Below are positions 51,877 to 60,947 of a stretch of DNA of 64,000 bases, in pieces. The stretch's first letter is position 1; each line of letters begins with the position of its first letter. Made by a program: the position numbers and the translations under genes. Origin of the DNA: an uncultured Pelagibacteraceae bacterium (GTDB lineage Bacteria > Pseudomonadota > Alphaproteobacteria > Pelagibacterales > Pelagibacteraceae); the NCBI GenBank assembly GCA_902526645.1, contig CABZLS010000001.1:1-64000 (forward strand). The letters run 5' to 3'. The notes under the pieces were generated by a model that had not been told where the DNA came from, did no database searches, and saw only the letters and a program-made list of their open reading frames with translations.

Positions 51877-53943
51877 ATGTCAGAATTTTTTTTAGAGCTT
51901 TTCAGTGAAGAAATTCCTGCAGGACTTCAAAAAAACTTACGTGAAAAAATTTTGGAGGAATTTCGAAAATTTTTTTTGAAAAAATCTATCAATTCAAAAA
52001 AAAGTTTTTCATTGTCTACACCAAATAGATTATTAGTAGTATTTGAAAATTTAGATAAAGAAATCAAGATTAAATCTGATGAAATTAAAGGTCCAAAAAT
52101 TAATGCTAATGATGAAGCATTAGAGGGATTTATAAGATCAAATACAATTGAAAAAAAAGATTTGTATAAAAAAAAAACTGAGAAAGGAGAATTTTATTTT
52201 TATAAGACAAAATCTAAAACACTCAAAACTCACGAACTATTAGGTGAATTTATTCCAAAGGTACTTGATGATTATAAATGGAAAAAATCAATGAAATGGG
52301 GGGAATTTGATTTAAATTGGGGAAGACCACTCAAATCAGTTTTATCAGTATTTGATAAAAGAATTATAGAATTTAAATTTCACCATATTATATCATCAAA
52401 CTCTACCTTCATTGATAAAGATTTTGAAGATAAGAAAAAAATTTTTAAAGACTTTAAATCCTATGAGAAATTTTTTTATAAACAAGGAATAATTGTTGAC
52501 CAAAATAAGAGAAAAAAAATAATTTTTAAAGAATTTTTAAAAATATCAAAAAAAAGAAAATTTACAATTCAGGATAATCCAAAATTATTCAATGAAGTAG
52601 TAGATTTAGTTGATAACCCAAATATTTTATTATGTAGTTTTGATAAAAAATTTTTATCTATACCTCAAGAAATACTATCCTTAACAATGCAGGGTCATCA
52701 AAAATATTTTCCCACTTTAGATGATAAAAACAATGTAACTAATGAATTTTTAATAGTCGCCAACAGAAAAGATAAAAAAGGTTTGATTAAAGAGGGAAAT
52801 GAACGAGTTGTTGAAGCTAGATTAAGTGATGCAGCTTTTTTTTGGAATAAAAATAAAAAACAAAATTTACTAAAAAAAGTATCAGAATTAAAATTTATGA
52901 ACTTTTTTACAGGATTGGGTTCATATTTTGACAAAGTTCAAAGAATGAGAAAACTGGGTGGAATGATTTCAGATGAATTATTAATCAGTAAAGATAAAGT
53001 TGAGTTGTTAGCCTCAATTTGTAAAACTGATTTAACCTCTGACTTAGTTGGAGAATTCCCAGAATTACAGGGTATTCTAGGTGGATATTTTTCAAATCAA
53101 CAAGGATTTGATAAAGATATATCATTAGCAATAACTGAACAATACTTGCCTGTTGGATTAGATTCTAAAATTCCAAAAAAACCGTTTAGTATAGCTTTAT
53201 CAATTACTGATAAGATTGATACTTTAGTTGGTTTTTTTGGCATAAATGAAAAACCTACAAGTTCAAAAGATCCATTTGCACTTAAAAGAATTGCCTTAGG
53301 TATAATAAGGATAATAATTGAAAACAAAAAAAATTTGAAATTGAGAGATTTATTAGTTTATTCCTCAAATTTATTTCAGGATCAAGGTTTCGATTTTAAA
53401 AATAAAGATTTACAAATAGATTTAAATAATTTTTTAAAAGATAGATTTAAATACTATTTAAAAGAAAAGCAAATTCGTTTTGATATAATTGAGGCTTCAA
53501 TAGTTTCTTTTTCACCAGACAATCTATTCTCTGCTTTCGAAAAAGCAAAAAGCTTTAATAAAATTATTAATAGTAAGACTGGTTTAGATATAATTTCGAG
53601 TTTTAAAAGAGCCTCAAATATATTAGATGGTGAATTGAAAAATAATAAAATAGAAATATCTAATACAACTGACCCTGGTATTTTTAAAACTGATTTTGAG
53701 CAAAATTTATATAAAAAAGTCATTGAGATAAAAAAATATTATTCAACTATTGCTAACGATGAGAATTATGATCAATCATTATTGATTTTAGCAGACACAA
53801 AGAAGGAAGTTTTTGAGTTTTTAGATAATGTGAAAGTTAATGAAGAAAATGAAACATTAAGAAAAAACAGATTAGAGCTAATAAATATGTTATGTAAATC
53901 CTTTCAAAATTTTATAAATTTTTCGATTATAGAAAGCAAATAA
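51877..53943 (+). CDS. glyS: Glycyl-tRNA synthetase beta subunit
   Basis: The start MSEFFLELFSEEIPAGLQ (51877) is the standard one. The 688 residues include MQGHQKYFP, FLIVANR, VEARLSDAAFFWNKN and LVGEFPELQGILGGYFS with KDPFALKR. These belong to the GlyS tRNA-binding and HD-like core. It pairs with GlyQ. The stop overlaps the ppdK start (TAATG). Confidence 0.96.
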   Translation: MSEFFLELFSEEIPAGLQKNLREKILEEFRKFFLKKSINSKKSFSLSTPNRLLVVFENLDKEIKIKSDEIKGPKINANDEALEGFIRSNTIEKKDLYKKKTEKGEFYFYKTKSKTLKTHELLGEFIPKVLDDYKWKKSMKWGEFDLNWGRPLKSVLSVFDKRIIEFKFHHIISSNSTFIDKDFEDKKKIFKDFKSYEKFFYKQGIIVDQNKRKKIIFKEFLKISKKRKFTIQDNPKLFNEVVDLVDNPNILLCSFDKKFLSIPQEILSLTMQGHQKYFPTLDDKNNVTNEFLIVANRKDKKGLIKEGNERVVEARLSDAAFFWNKNKKQNLLKKVSELKFMNFFTGLGSYFDKVQRMRKLGGMISDELLISKDKVELLASICKTDLTSDLVGEFPELQGILGGYFSNQQGFDKDISLAITEQYLPVGLDSKIPKKPFSIALSITDKIDTLVGFFGINEKPTSSKDPFALKRIALGIIRIIIENKKNLKLRDLLVYSSNLFQDQGFDFKNKDLQIDLNNFLKDRFKYYLKEKQIRFDIIEASIVSFSPDNLFSAFEKAKSFNKIINSKTGLDIISSFKRASNILDGELKNNKIEISNTTDPGIFKTDFEQNLYKKVIEIKKYYSTIANDENYDQSLLILADTKKEVFEFLDNVKVNEENETLRKNRLELINMLCKSFQNFINFSIIESK

Positions 53944-56603
53944 TGAATAAATTAATTTTAAATTTTAAATCTAAAAATTCTAAGAAAATAAAGAATCCTA
54001 AAAATTTCTTAGGTGGTAAAGGCGCAAATTTGTCAGAAATGGGAAGGATGGGTTTACCTGTGCCACCAGGATTTACAATATCAACTAATGTTTGTGAGAT
54101 TTTTTATAAAAATAAAAAGAAATTAACTTCAAAATTAATAGGTGAAATTAAGAAAGAATTAAGAGTGATTGAAAATGATGTAAATAAAAAATTTGGGGAT
54201 TTAAAAAATCCTTTATTATTATCTGTAAGATCAGGTGCAAGAGTTTCAATGCCAGGTATGATGGATACAATTTTAAATCTTGGTCTAAATGATAAAACAG
54301 TCGTTGCATTAGAAAAAAAAACATTAAATGGTAGATTTGCAAAAGATAGCTATAGAAGATTTATTCAAATGTATGCAAACGTTGTAATGGGTGTCGAAAA
54401 CTATCATTTTGAGGAGTTGATAGAAAATTACAAATTAACAAAAGGAGTTTTATTAGATACAGATTTAGATGAAAATGACTGGGATGGTTTAATTAAAGAT
54501 TTTAAAAACACTGTTAAGGAAAGAACTAAGAAAGATTTTCCCCAAGATGTATATAATCAATTATTTGGAGCCATTGGAGCTGTATTTTTATCCTGGGAAA
54601 GTAATAGAGCAAAAATATATCGAAAATTAAATCAAATTCCATCTGAATGGGGAACTGCTGTTAATGTTCAATCAATGGTATTTGGAAATATGGGAAATAA
54701 TAGTGCAACTGGAGTTGTTTTTACGAGGAACCCTTCAAATGGTTCGAATGATATTTATGGAGAATATTTAATTAATGCTCAGGGAGAAGATGTTGTAGCA
54801 GGTACAAGAACACCGCAACACATAACCAAAAAATCAAGAATAGAAGCTAAAGAAAAAAAACTCTCAATGCAGGAATCTATGCCAAAAGCTTTTAACGAGT
54901 TACAAAAGATTTTAAGGAAATTAGAGAAACATTATAGAGATATGCAAGATGTAGAGTTTACAATTGAAAATGATAAACTTTGGATTTTACAAACTCGATC
55001 TGGAAAAAGAACTTCAAAATCTGCTGTAAAAATTGCAGTCGATATGGTTAAAGAAAAACTTATATCTAAAAATGAGGCTATTCTTAGAATAGATCCAAAC
55101 TCTCTCGATACACTTTTACATCCAACTTTAGATGAAAAAAGTTTAATAAAAGTGATTGCTAATGGTTTACCTGCATCACCTGGAGCTTCAAGTGGTAAAG
55201 TAGTATTTTCATCAGAAGAAGCTGAAAGACTGAATGATATGATGCAAGATACAATTTTAGTTAGAGTAGAAACTTCTCCAGAGGACATACAAGGAATGCA
55301 TGCTGCAAAAGGTATTTTAACAGCAAGAGGTGGGATGACAAGTCATGCTGCAGTCGTTGCCAGAGGGATGGGTAGACCTTGTGTTTCTGGTTCTAGTGAA
55401 ATTGATATTGATTATGGTAATAAAGTTTTTAAGACATCATCTGTTGAAGTTAAAGAGGGTGATATAATTACAATTGATGGATCTACTGGAAGGGTAATTT
55501 TAGGAAAAGTTCCAACTATAAAACCCGAGATATCGGGGGATTTCTCAAAATTAATGGGATGGGCAGACAATATTAGAAAACTAAAAGTTCGTACAAATTC
55601 TGAAACACCTTTAGATACAAAAATTGCTCGAGATTTTGGAGCAGAGGGAATAGGCCTTTGTAGGACTGAGCACATGTTTTTTGATGAAGAAAGAATTTTG
55701 TCTGTAAGAGAAATGATTTTATCTAAAACATTAGAAGATAGGGCAAAAGCTTTAAAAAAACTTTTACCTCACCAAAAAAAAGATTTTATGGAGATATTTA
55801 AAATTATGCGTGGTCTTCCCGTAACTGTCCGATTGTTAGACCCACCTCTGCATGAGTTTTTACCAAAATCCGAAAAAGAAATTTTAGAGATAGCAAAGGT
55901 TATTGAAGCTGATGTCAATGAGGTGAGGTCAAGAATCGACGAACTGCATGAACAAAATCCAATGTTAGGTCATAGGGGTTGTAGATTAGGTATTTCTTTT
56001 CCAGAAATTTACGAAATGCAATGTAGAGCAATTTTTGAAGCTTTAACAGATTTAAAAAAAAATAAATATAAATCAGCTTTTCCTGAAATAATGATCCCAC
56101 TGGTTTCAACAGAAGCAGAAATAAAAATTATGAAGGATCTTGTTATAAAAACTGCAAAAAAGGTACAAGATGAAAAAAGAGTTAAAATTGCCTTTCTAGT
56201 AGGTACAATGATTGAATTACCAAGGGCAGCAATCAAGGCCAAGGATATTGCAAAGCATGCAGAATTTTTTAGTTTTGGAACCAATGATTTGACCCAAACA
56301 ACTTTTGGAATAAGTAGAGATGATAGCGGAAAGTTTTTAAATGATTATATAGAGAATAAGATATTTAGTATTGATCCATTTGTTTCCATTGATGAAGGTG
56401 TTAAAGATTTAATAAATATTGCTGTAAATAATGGGAAAAAACAAAACAAAAAAATTAAATTAGGAATTTGTGGTGAGCATGGAGGTGATCCGAAAAGTAT
56501 AGATTTCTGCTCAAGTGCGGGTTTAAATTATGTTTCTTGTTCGCCATATAGAGTCCCGATAGCAAGACTGGCTGCTGCACAAGCTGAGTTAAAGAAAAAT
56601 TAA
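53943..56603 (+). CDS. ppdK: Pyruvate, phosphate dikinase
   Basis: The 886-residue protein has GGKGANLSEMGRMGLPVPPGFTIS in the ATP-grasp part, the phosphohistidine swivel LTARGGMTSHAAVVARGMGRPCVSG, and the PEP-binding barrel with RTEHMFFDEERI and FGTNDLTQTTFGISRDD. It interconverts pyruvate and PEP with ATP and phosphate. In organisms with a gluconeogenic glycolysis, as the tkt-gap-pgk-fba set implies, it can supply PEP. The gene is convergent with a methyltransferase at 4 bases. Confidence 0.96.
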   Translation: MNKLILNFKSKNSKKIKNPKNFLGGKGANLSEMGRMGLPVPPGFTISTNVCEIFYKNKKKLTSKLIGEIKKELRVIENDVNKKFGDLKNPLLLSVRSGARVSMPGMMDTILNLGLNDKTVVALEKKTLNGRFAKDSYRRFIQMYANVVMGVENYHFEELIENYKLTKGVLLDTDLDENDWDGLIKDFKNTVKERTKKDFPQDVYNQLFGAIGAVFLSWESNRAKIYRKLNQIPSEWGTAVNVQSMVFGNMGNNSATGVVFTRNPSNGSNDIYGEYLINAQGEDVVAGTRTPQHITKKSRIEAKEKKLSMQESMPKAFNELQKILRKLEKHYRDMQDVEFTIENDKLWILQTRSGKRTSKSAVKIAVDMVKEKLISKNEAILRIDPNSLDTLLHPTLDEKSLIKVIANGLPASPGASSGKVVFSSEEAERLNDMMQDTILVRVETSPEDIQGMHAAKGILTARGGMTSHAAVVARGMGRPCVSGSSEIDIDYGNKVFKTSSVEVKEGDIITIDGSTGRVILGKVPTIKPEISGDFSKLMGWADNIRKLKVRTNSETPLDTKIARDFGAEGIGLCRTEHMFFDEERILSVREMILSKTLEDRAKALKKLLPHQKKDFMEIFKIMRGLPVTVRLLDPPLHEFLPKSEKEILEIAKVIEADVNEVRSRIDELHEQNPMLGHRGCRLGISFPEIYEMQCRAIFEALTDLKKNKYKSAFPEIMIPLVSTEAEIKIMKDLVIKTAKKVQDEKRVKIAFLVGTMIELPRAAIKAKDIAKHAEFFSFGTNDLTQTTFGISRDDSGKFLNDYIENKIFSIDPFVSIDEGVKDLINIAVNNGKKQNKKIKLGICGEHGGDPKSIDFCSSAGLNYVSCSPYRVPIARLAAAQAELKKN

Positions 56604-56607
56604 TTTA

Positions 56608-57282
56608 TTAATTTTTCTGTAAAACAAACTCATAATTCATTTCATCAAAAGTATTTTTTATTTTTCTCGAGATTATAAGTTCTGAATTTTTAAACATTTT
56701 TTCTACACTTTTTGGATCGTTTATCAAATTTTCAGAATAATCATCTCCAGGATTGTTCAACTGAAGGTTTATTATAATATGCGAATTTTTTTTAGAAATT
56801 CTCTCAATTTCTGAAACAAATTTTTCTGGGTAGAGAGAATGGTCAAATATATTAGTAAATACAAAATCAAATTCTCCATCTTTAAATGGTATACTATGTA
56901 TATCACCTTGAATTGTGTATGGTGGAAATGGAACTAGATCTAATCCAACTGCTTTAAGACCTAATTCTTGTAAGACTAAAACTTCTTGACCTGTTCTTGC
57001 CCCAAGACAAATAGCATTTTCCTTATTCTTAAGATAATCTTTATTTCGATCAAATAAATTTCTAAAACCTAAAATTTTTTTTTCCCATTCAACACCAGTC
57101 CATTTAGCAATTCTCTTTGGATCTTCAGTTTTTTCTATTTGTTTTTTTATATAATCTTTATAAGATTGGTGACGATCATAATATTGAATTTTACCCTCAA
57201 AAAATTTTGAAAAAAATTTATAATATAACTTTTTTGGGATACTGATTAACTTAAGAAAAGTTTTTTTAACAATTATCATCAT
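56608..57282 (-). CDS. SAM-dependent methyltransferase
   Basis: The 224-residue protein has a SAM motif ICLGARTGQEVLVLQ (about 92-107), acidic motif AVGLDLVPFPP and the active-site region DGEFDFVFTNIFDHSLYPEKF, of the Methyltransf_11 kind. The N-terminus is basic and hydrophobic. It lies directly downstream of the tmRNA on the same strand (about 23 bases from its hairpin) and may depend on the same promoter or on one inside the tmRNA gene. Substrate unknown. Confidence 0.75.
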   Translation of the reverse strand: MMIIVKKTFLKLISIPKKLYYKFFSKFFEGKIQYYDRHQSYKDYIKKQIEKTEDPKRIAKWTGVEWEKKILGFRNLFDRNKDYLKNKENAICLGARTGQEVLVLQELGLKAVGLDLVPFPPYTIQGDIHSIPFKDGEFDFVFTNIFDHSLYPEKFVSEIERISKKNSHIIINLQLNNPGDDYSENLINDPKSVEKMFKNSELIISRKIKNTFDEMNYEFVLQKN

Positions 57283-57304
57283 TACAATTTAATTTTTGAA
57301 CTTT

Positions 57305-57566
57305 AAAAGGGGCGTTCTGTTGCCAGGTGCCCCAAACCCCGTTTACTTAATTAAATAATTAATTAAGCAGCAAGTGCATAACTTTCGTTAGCAATTATAA
57401 ATTAGCCCTTTACGGAGGAACAATTCCGAACGAAAGAATAGCCTTTAGTCACCCGTCGAATCTAGTTCACCCCCATAAGTTGTAAATGGTGGAGGTGGTG
57501 GGTACTGCCCCCACGTCCGCAATGGTTATTACGAAATTCGTTTATCGTCATAGTTGGAAAACCAAC
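57305..57566 (-). ncRNA. ssrA: tmRNA, circularly permuted two-piece form
   Basis: On the minus strand the acceptor piece comes first and ends in CCA at 57489-57487. A 12-base spacer follows, then the coding piece starts GGGGGUGA at 57474. GGGGGUG pairs with CACCUCC to give a seven-pair acceptor stem with G3:U70, the alanine identity. The coding piece has the GAUUCGACGGG signature. The tag resumes at GCT (57392) and reads ANESYALAA then TAA (57365-57363). A hairpin GGGGC/GCCCC with a TTTT tail closes the gene. Gene order is typical of alphaproteobacteria. The T-arm GUGGG/CCCAC has loop GGCAGUA in place of UUCRANY. Exact ends are approximate. Confidence 0.93.
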
Positions 57567-57572
57567 CTTATT

Positions 57573-57600
57573 AATATAAAAGGAATTACAAGAGATTCAA
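57573..57600 (-). promoter_or_regulatory. Candidate promoter of the tmRNA gene
   Basis: Reading the minus strand: TTGAAT (57600-57595), 16 bases, TATATT (57578-57573). The predicted start near 57566 would put a GTTGG/CCAAC hairpin at the very 5-prime end of the precursor. It lies in the leader of the divergent thyX gene. Confidence 0.45.
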
Positions 57601-57608
57601 TAACAATC

Positions 57609-58556
57609 ATGAAATTAACTAAAGAACAACTCAAAGAAATAAAAAATCAGCAATCTCAAACTAATAATACAAAAAGAGTAATCTCACCCGAATTAGAAAA
57701 AATTCTTTATGATGCAATTCCAGCTCTTGATCATGGTTTTGTAAGAGTAGTTGATTATATGGGTGATGATACTTCAATAGTTCAAGCTGCTAGGGTTTCA
57801 TATGGAAAAGGGACAAAACAAGTTTCAACAGACTCTGGCTTGATAAAATATTTGATGCGTCATTGGCATAGTACTCCTTTTGAGATGTGTGAAATCAAAT
57901 ACCATATTAAGTTACCTATATTTATAGCTCGACAATGGATTAGACATAGGACAGCTAATGTAAATGAATATTCAGCAAGATATTCAATTTTAGATAAAGA
58001 ATTTTATTTACCAACTTCAGAAAATCTAGCAGCTCAATCTACAAGTAACAGACAAGGAAGAGGAAATGTTCTTGAAGGAGACCAAGCAAAAGAAGTTTTA
58101 AAACTTTTAAAGGATGATGCAGAAAGAACTTATGCGAATTACGAAATAATGCTTAATGAAAGATACGATGGATCAACAATTGATGAAAATAAAAAAGGTT
58201 TAGCCAGAGAGCTTGCTAGAATGAATTTAACATTAAATACTTACACACAATGGTATTGGAAAACTGATTTATTAAATCTTATGAATTTTTTGAGATTAAG
58301 AGCTGATCATCATGCTCAATATGAAATAAGAGTTTATGCAGATATAATGCTTGATACTTTAAAAAAGTGGGTACCCATTACATATGAAGCATTTATGGAC
58401 TATAGAGTGGGTGGCACTGAAATATCAGCAAAAGGTAAGTTGGTTATTAAAAAATTAATAAAAGGTGAAGAAATCTCAATTCAAGACTCTGGTCTTTCAA
58501 AAAGAGAATGGAATGAACTTATGGAAGCATTTAATCTTAATGATAAGATGATTTAA
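57609..58556 (+). CDS. thyX: Flavin-dependent thymidylate synthase ThyX
   Basis: The start is the ATG at 57609 ([15 protein letters not shown]); the open frame from 57486 runs through the acceptor piece of the antisense tmRNA and is rejected. The 315 residues hold the ThyX motif [14 protein letters not shown] (RHR-x7-S), preceded by [14 protein letters not shown] and followed by [29 protein letters not shown]. It makes dTMP with FAD and methylene-THF. It replaces ThyA, which is not visible in this window. Confidence 0.95.
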   Translation: MKLTKEQLKEIKNQQSQTNNTKRVISPELEKILYDAIPALDHGFVRVVDYMGDDTSIVQAARVSYGKGTKQVSTDSGLIKYLMRHWHSTPFEMCEIKYHIKLPIFIARQWIRHRTANVNEYSARYSILDKEFYLPTSENLAAQSTSNRQGRGNVLEGDQAKEVLKLLKDDAERTYANYEIMLNERYDGSTIDENKKGLARELARMNLTLNTYTQWYWKTDLLNLMNFLRLRADHHAQYEIRVYADIMLDTLKKWVPITYEAFMDYRVGGTEISAKGKLVIKKLIKGEEISIQDSGLSKREWNELMEAFNLNDKMI

Positions 58557-58559
58557 TTG

Positions 58560-58952
58560 ATGACGAAAAGTAAGGAAAAATTACCTTCAAATAAAAATTT
58601 TGGAATAGTATTTTTCTTAGTTTTTATAATAATTGGTTTATGGCCTTTATTAGAAAATAATGAAATAAGATATTGGTCAATATTTACTTCATTAATATTT
58701 TTATTATTAGGTCTTTTAAATTCAAAAATATTAAAACCATTAAATAAATTATGGTTTTATTTTGGAATTTTGCTTGGAAGAATGATTTCACCATTAGTAA
58801 TGGGAATTATTTTTTACCTTATAGTGACACCCATAGGATTGCTAATGAGATTGTTTAGAAAAGATATATTAAATTTAAAATATAATACGAATAGCAGATC
58901 TTATTGGATTAAAAAAGATGGTCCAAAAAGTAAAATGAAAAATCAATTTTAA
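58560..58952 (+). CDS. SxtJ-like membrane protein
   Basis: The ATG at 58560 gives 130 residues with three or four membrane segments (FGIVFFLVFIIIGLWPLL, FTSLIFLLLGLLN, LWFYFGILLGRMISPLVMGIIFYLIVTPIG) and the polar tail SYWIKKDG. The pattern matches the SxtJ family, whose members were first noted in saxitoxin gene clusters beside the carbamoyltransferase SxtI. Here a carbamoyltransferase follows two genes on. Its molecular role is unknown. The start lies 3 bases after the thyX stop. Confidence 0.75.
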   Translation: MTKSKEKLPSNKNFGIVFFLVFIIIGLWPLLENNEIRYWSIFTSLIFLLLGLLNSKILKPLNKLWFYFGILLGRMISPLVMGIIFYLIVTPIGLLMRLFRKDILNLKYNTNSRSYWIKKDGPKSKMKNQF

Positions 58953-58953
58953 A

Positions 58954-59103
58954 ATGAGTTTTATCCGAGAATTTTTGGAATTTTTAAAAGTAAGAAAAAA
59001 ATATTGGCTTTTACCAATAATTATTTTTTTAGTAATATTTGGAGGTTTGATAGTTTTAACACAAGGCACAGCTGTAGCTCCATTTATTTATACAATATTT
59101 TAA
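58954..59103 (+). CDS. Small DUF5989/SxtK-like membrane peptide
   Basis: A 49-residue peptide starts MSFIREFLEFLKVRKKYWL and continues with one hydrophobic helix (LPIIIFLVIFGGLIVL), ending TQGTAVAPFIYTIF. The FLxxRKKYWLLP head and the SAVAPFIYT-type tail are the family hallmark. Such peptides regularly sit between SxtJ-like and carbamoyltransferase genes. It starts two bases after the SxtJ-like stop, so a single message is likely. Confidence 0.78.
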   Translation: MSFIREFLEFLKVRKKYWLLPIIIFLVIFGGLIVLTQGTAVAPFIYTIF

Positions 59104-59111
59104 ATCTTAAA

Positions 59112-60947
59112 ATGACTTCAATTTTAGGTATTTCGGCATTTTATCATGATAGTGCAGCTTGTATTTTAAAAGATGGAGAAATAATTGCAGCTGCTCAGGA
59201 AGAACGATTTACAAGAAAGAAACATGATCCAAGTTATCCAAAAAACGCAATTAAGTTTGTACTAAGTTATGCAAATTTAAATTTAAGTGAGGTTGATCAA
59301 ATAGTTTTTTTTGAAAAACCTTTTTTAAAGTTTGAAAGATTATTGGAAACTTATGTTGCATTTGCTCCTAAAGGATTTGTTTCATTTAGCAAAGCAATGC
59401 CATTATGGATCAAAGAAAAATTATTTCAAAAAAATCTATTATTTAACAAACTTAAAGAACATGATAAAAATTATAAATCCGATGAGAATATTTTTTTTTC
59501 AGATCATCACTTAAGTCATGCTGCAAGTGCTTTTTTCCCATCGCCATTTGAAGAAGCTGTTGTATTAACCGCTGATGGTGTTGGTGAGTGGGCTACCACC
59601 ACAGTTGCAATAGGAAAAGGAAACAACTTAGATATTATGAAAGAAATTCACTTTCCTCATTCGTTGGGACTTCTTTATTCTTCTTTCACTTATTACACGG
59701 GATTTAAAGTAAATAGTGGAGAGTATAAATTAATGGGCTTAGCTCCTTACGGAAATCCTATTTATGAGGATAAAATAAAAAAATTGATAGATATTAAAGA
59801 TGATGGATCGTTTAGATTAAACCAAAAGTATTTTAATTATGCTACAGGTCTAACAATGACCAATGATCATTTCCATAATTTATTCGGTCAAAAACCTAGA
59901 GATCCAAAAAATGAGAAATTAACACAATTTCATATGGATATAGCATCGTCCATTCAAAAAGTTACTGAAGAAATTATGCTAAAATTAACAAAAGCAATAC
60001 GTGATGAATATAAAATTAAGAATTTGTGTCTTGCAGGTGGAGTTGCATTAAATTGTGTAGCTAATGGTAAAATTCTTAAAGAGAAAATCTTTGATAATAT
60101 TTGGATACAGCCAGCCGCTGGCGATGCCGGTGGATCATTGGGGGCAGCCTTAGCCTTATGGTATATCGATCAAGGAAATAAAAGAATTATAAATCCAGAT
60201 GATGATATGGCGGGTTCTTATTTGGGATCAGAATTTTCACAAGATCAAATAGAAGAAGAATTAAAATCTTTAGGTGCAAATTATGAGGTTGTAAATTATA
60301 AAGATTTGATTGATCAAACATCCGACTATTTATCCAAAGAAAAAGCAATTGGATGGTTTCAAGGAAGAATGGAATTCGGTCCTAGAGCTTTAGGAGGACG
60401 ATCAATTTTAGGTGACCCAAGGTCTGACAAAATGCAAAAAAATTTAAATTTGAAAGTCAAATATAGAGAAAGCTTTAGACCTTTTGCCCCTTCAGTTCTT
60501 GAAGAAGATTTGTCAGTTTGGTTTGATATGAATGTGAATAGTTCTTATATGTTGTTGGTAGCTAATATCAATTTAGATAAAAAAATTGAAATGACTGACG
60601 AGCAAAAAAAATTATTTGGAATTAATAAATTAAATATTAAAAGATCAGAAATACCGGCTGTAACACATGTTGATTATTCTGCCAGAATTCAGACAGTATC
60701 ATCAAAAAATAATAAACGTTTTTATGATTTAATTTTAAAATTTAAAGAAAAAACAGGCTGTCCAGTAATTATAAATACTTCGTTTAATGTAAGAGGTGAG
60801 CCAATAGTCAATACACCAGCAGATGCTTTCAATTGTTTTATGGGAACAGAATTAGATTATTTAATCATAGGAAATTGCATATTAGACAAAAAAAAACAAA
60901 ATTCAGATCTAAAGAAAAATTATAAAGATCGTTTTGAGTTAGATTAA
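59112..60947 (+). CDS. NodU/CmcH-family O-carbamoyltransferase
   Basis: The 611 residues (start ATG at 59112; a frame from 59004 overlaps the DUF5989 peptide) form the two-domain carbamoyltransferase. The N-terminal Kae1-like domain opens with LGISAFYHDSAACILKDGEI, binds metal through DHHLSHAASAF (H132, H136) and has LTADGVGEW. The nucleotide part shows LCLAGGVALNCVANGKI. The C-terminal YrdC-like part begins at WFQGRMEFGPRALGGRSILGDP and ends NTSFNVRGEPIVNTP. It moves a carbamoyl group from carbamoyl phosphate to a hydroxyl. The acceptor is unknown. It is convergent with mrp, both stops within TTAA. Confidence 0.9.
   Translation: MTSILGISAFYHDSAACILKDGEIIAAAQEERFTRKKHDPSYPKNAIKFVLSYANLNLSEVDQIVFFEKPFLKFERLLETYVAFAPKGFVSFSKAMPLWIKEKLFQKNLLFNKLKEHDKNYKSDENIFFSDHHLSHAASAFFPSPFEEAVVLTADGVGEWATTTVAIGKGNNLDIMKEIHFPHSLGLLYSSFTYYTGFKVNSGEYKLMGLAPYGNPIYEDKIKKLIDIKDDGSFRLNQKYFNYATGLTMTNDHFHNLFGQKPRDPKNEKLTQFHMDIASSIQKVTEEIMLKLTKAIRDEYKIKNLCLAGGVALNCVANGKILKEKIFDNIWIQPAAGDAGGSLGAALALWYIDQGNKRIINPDDDMAGSYLGSEFSQDQIEEELKSLGANYEVVNYKDLIDQTSDYLSKEKAIGWFQGRMEFGPRALGGRSILGDPRSDKMQKNLNLKVKYRESFRPFAPSVLEEDLSVWFDMNVNSSYMLLVANINLDKKIEMTDEQKKLFGINKLNIKRSEIPAVTHVDYSARIQTVSSKNNKRFYDLILKFKEKTGCPVIINTSFNVRGEPIVNTPADAFNCFMGTELDYLIIGNCILDKKKQNSDLKKNYKDRFELD

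Noticed and set aside
57486-57608. Open frame extending thyX upstream from 57486
   Set aside because: It is the complement of the tmRNA acceptor piece; the encoded residues have no ThyX similarity, and the ATG at 57609 is a sound start.
59004-59111. Open frame extending the carbamoyltransferase upstream
   Set aside because: It overlaps the DUF5989 peptide in another frame; the ATG at 59112 begins the conserved LGISAFYHDSA motif.
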